Assembly (NCBI GenBank): GCA_019245255.1
Contig: JAFARV010000399.1
Span: forward strand, 1 to 5,881
DNA length: 5,881 bases
Source of the DNA: Acidobacteriaceae bacterium
Lineage (GTDB): Bacteria; Acidobacteriota; Terriglobia; Bryobacterales; Bryobacteraceae
Reading direction: 5' to 3'
In this document: positions 5,152 through 5,881 of the stretch, piece by piece
Position numbering within the stretch: the stretch's first letter is position 1
How the letters are laid out: each line of letters starts with the position of its first letter
Made by a program: the position numbers and the translations under genes
The notes under the pieces: generated by a model
Databases searched by the model: none
What the model saw: only the letters and a program-made list of their open reading frames with translations
Told to the model about the DNA's origin: nothing

Positions 5152-5881
5152 ATGGATGTTCCTCGAGGAAAAGAAGTCGCCCGGCGCCGGATGATCCGGC
5201 GTATTGTCCTGGGCGTCGGAGCGGCAATCGCCATCGGCGGTACAACTGTCGCCCTCGCGCGTCTAAAACCGGCAGCACCCACAGCCGAGTCGAGCGAAAT
5301 GTATATCGGGACTGTCAAGCGCGGCGATATGGAACGGAACGTTCGCGGGCTGGGCCGCCTGACGCCGCAAGAGATCTATTTCATAGCAGCGGCCGTGGAT
5401 TGCCGGGTAGTGCAGGTGGTCCGCCGGCCGGGTCTCGAGCCGGTGAAAGCCAATGACGCGCTGCTCGTTTTGAGCAATCCCGACCTGGAACTCGAGGCGG
5501 AGAAAGCCGAGTGGCAGGTAAAGCAGGATGAGGCGACGCTCGCAAACCTGAGGGTGAAGCTCGAAAGCGACAAACTCGATCAGCGCGCGAGTCTGGCGGA
5601 ACTCGAATCGCAGTACACGCAAGCGAAGCTGACTGCCGACCGCGATCTCGAACTGACGCGCCTGAACCTCAAGAGCGATCTGGAATCGCGGCTGTCGGTC
5701 GATTCCGCGCAACAACTGCAAAAGCGGGTGGACTTACAGAAGCAGCGTCTGGCCATCGCGGATCAGGCCATCAAAGCCCAAGTTGAAGCTCAGCAGGTGA
5801 TCGTCGAGAGTTCGCGCGCTAACTATGAGCTGAAGAAAAAGCAGGTCGATCAGTTGACGATTCGAGCCGGCATCGATGGGG
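5152..5881 (+). CDS. HlyD/RND-type periplasmic adaptor (membrane fusion protein), partial at right edge
   Basis: The gene runs off the window; 243 residues are visible and no stop is reached. It encodes an inner-membrane-anchored periplasmic adaptor of a tripartite efflux or secretion system. Residues 1-17 are basic, a single membrane anchor covers about 18-38 (IVLGVGAAIAIGGTTVALA), and the first beta-barrel strand appears at YIGTVKRGDMERNVRGLG (51-68). A lipoyl-type half-motif follows at about 70-112 (VVQVVRRPGLEPVKANDALLVLSNP). A long heptad-rich coiled coil spans about 113-233, and QLTIRAGIDG starts the second lipoyl half. The coiled coil of about 120 residues is long enough to reach an outer-membrane channel. 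Adaptors of this style are often followed by MacB-like ABC transporter genes, so the partner is probably just past the right edge. The ATG at 5152 is chosen because the anchor follows directly; the ribosome binding site is poor. Confidence 0.9.
   Translation, partial: MDVPRGKEVARRRMIRRIVLGVGAAIAIGGTTVALARLKPAAPTAESSEMYIGTVKRGDMERNVRGLGRLTPQEIYFIAAAVDCRVVQVVRRPGLEPVKANDALLVLSNPDLELEAEKAEWQVKQDEATLANLRVKLESDKLDQRASLAELESQYTQAKLTADRDLELTRLNLKSDLESRLSVDSAQQLQKRVDLQKQRLAIADQAIKAQVEAQQVIVESSRANYELKKKQVDQLTIRAGIDG

Overview
The window is a GC-rich bacterial chromosome segment, most likely from an Acidobacteriota-type soil bacterium. That guess rests on gene style: a BlaI/M56 regulatory pair whose peptidase carries a carboxypeptidase-regulatory-like domain and a TonB-type C-terminus, and a small Cys-rich protein beginning MACPFFEP. 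It is an inference, not a proven taxonomic call.

Layout: five genes lie on the minus strand, read right to left. They are glpD (FAD-dependent glycerol-3-phosphate dehydrogenase, 4993-3419), a KANL3/Tex30-like alpha/beta hydrolase overlapping its end by 14 bp (3432-2788), a BlaI/MecI-type repressor (2735-2349), an M56 BlaR1-like membrane metallopeptidase overlapping the repressor stop by one base (2349-727), and a small Cys-rich protein with a strong ribosome binding site (643-191). On the plus strand a HlyD-type membrane fusion protein starts at 5152 and runs off the right edge. Positions 1-190 hold no gene I can support.

How they work together: glpD and the hydrolase look like one translationally coupled unit. 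The repressor and M56 peptidase form a classic sensor/repressor switch: the peptidase would respond to an envelope signal and lead to inactivation of the repressor. The penicillin-binding sensor domain of true BlaR1 is absent. In its place are a beta-sandwich domain and a TonB C-terminal domain, so the signal is probably not a beta-lactam. The repressor gene has its own well-formed promoter, placed so that the mRNA would start only a few bases before the ATG, with an inverted repeat over the -10 that could be the autoregulatory operator. The M56 gene has a strong Shine-Dalgarno and also a candidate internal start that would release its C-terminal half as a separate exported protein. The Cys-rich gene downstream may belong to the same transcript. 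glpD and the membrane fusion gene diverge from a 158-base intergenic region in which candidate promoters overlap.

No rRNA, tRNA, CRISPR array, insertion sequence or convincing intrinsic terminator was seen. The most notable material is the repressor/M56 module: its architecture, the near-leaderless repressor promoter with its dyad, the internal start, and the linked Cys-rich gene.
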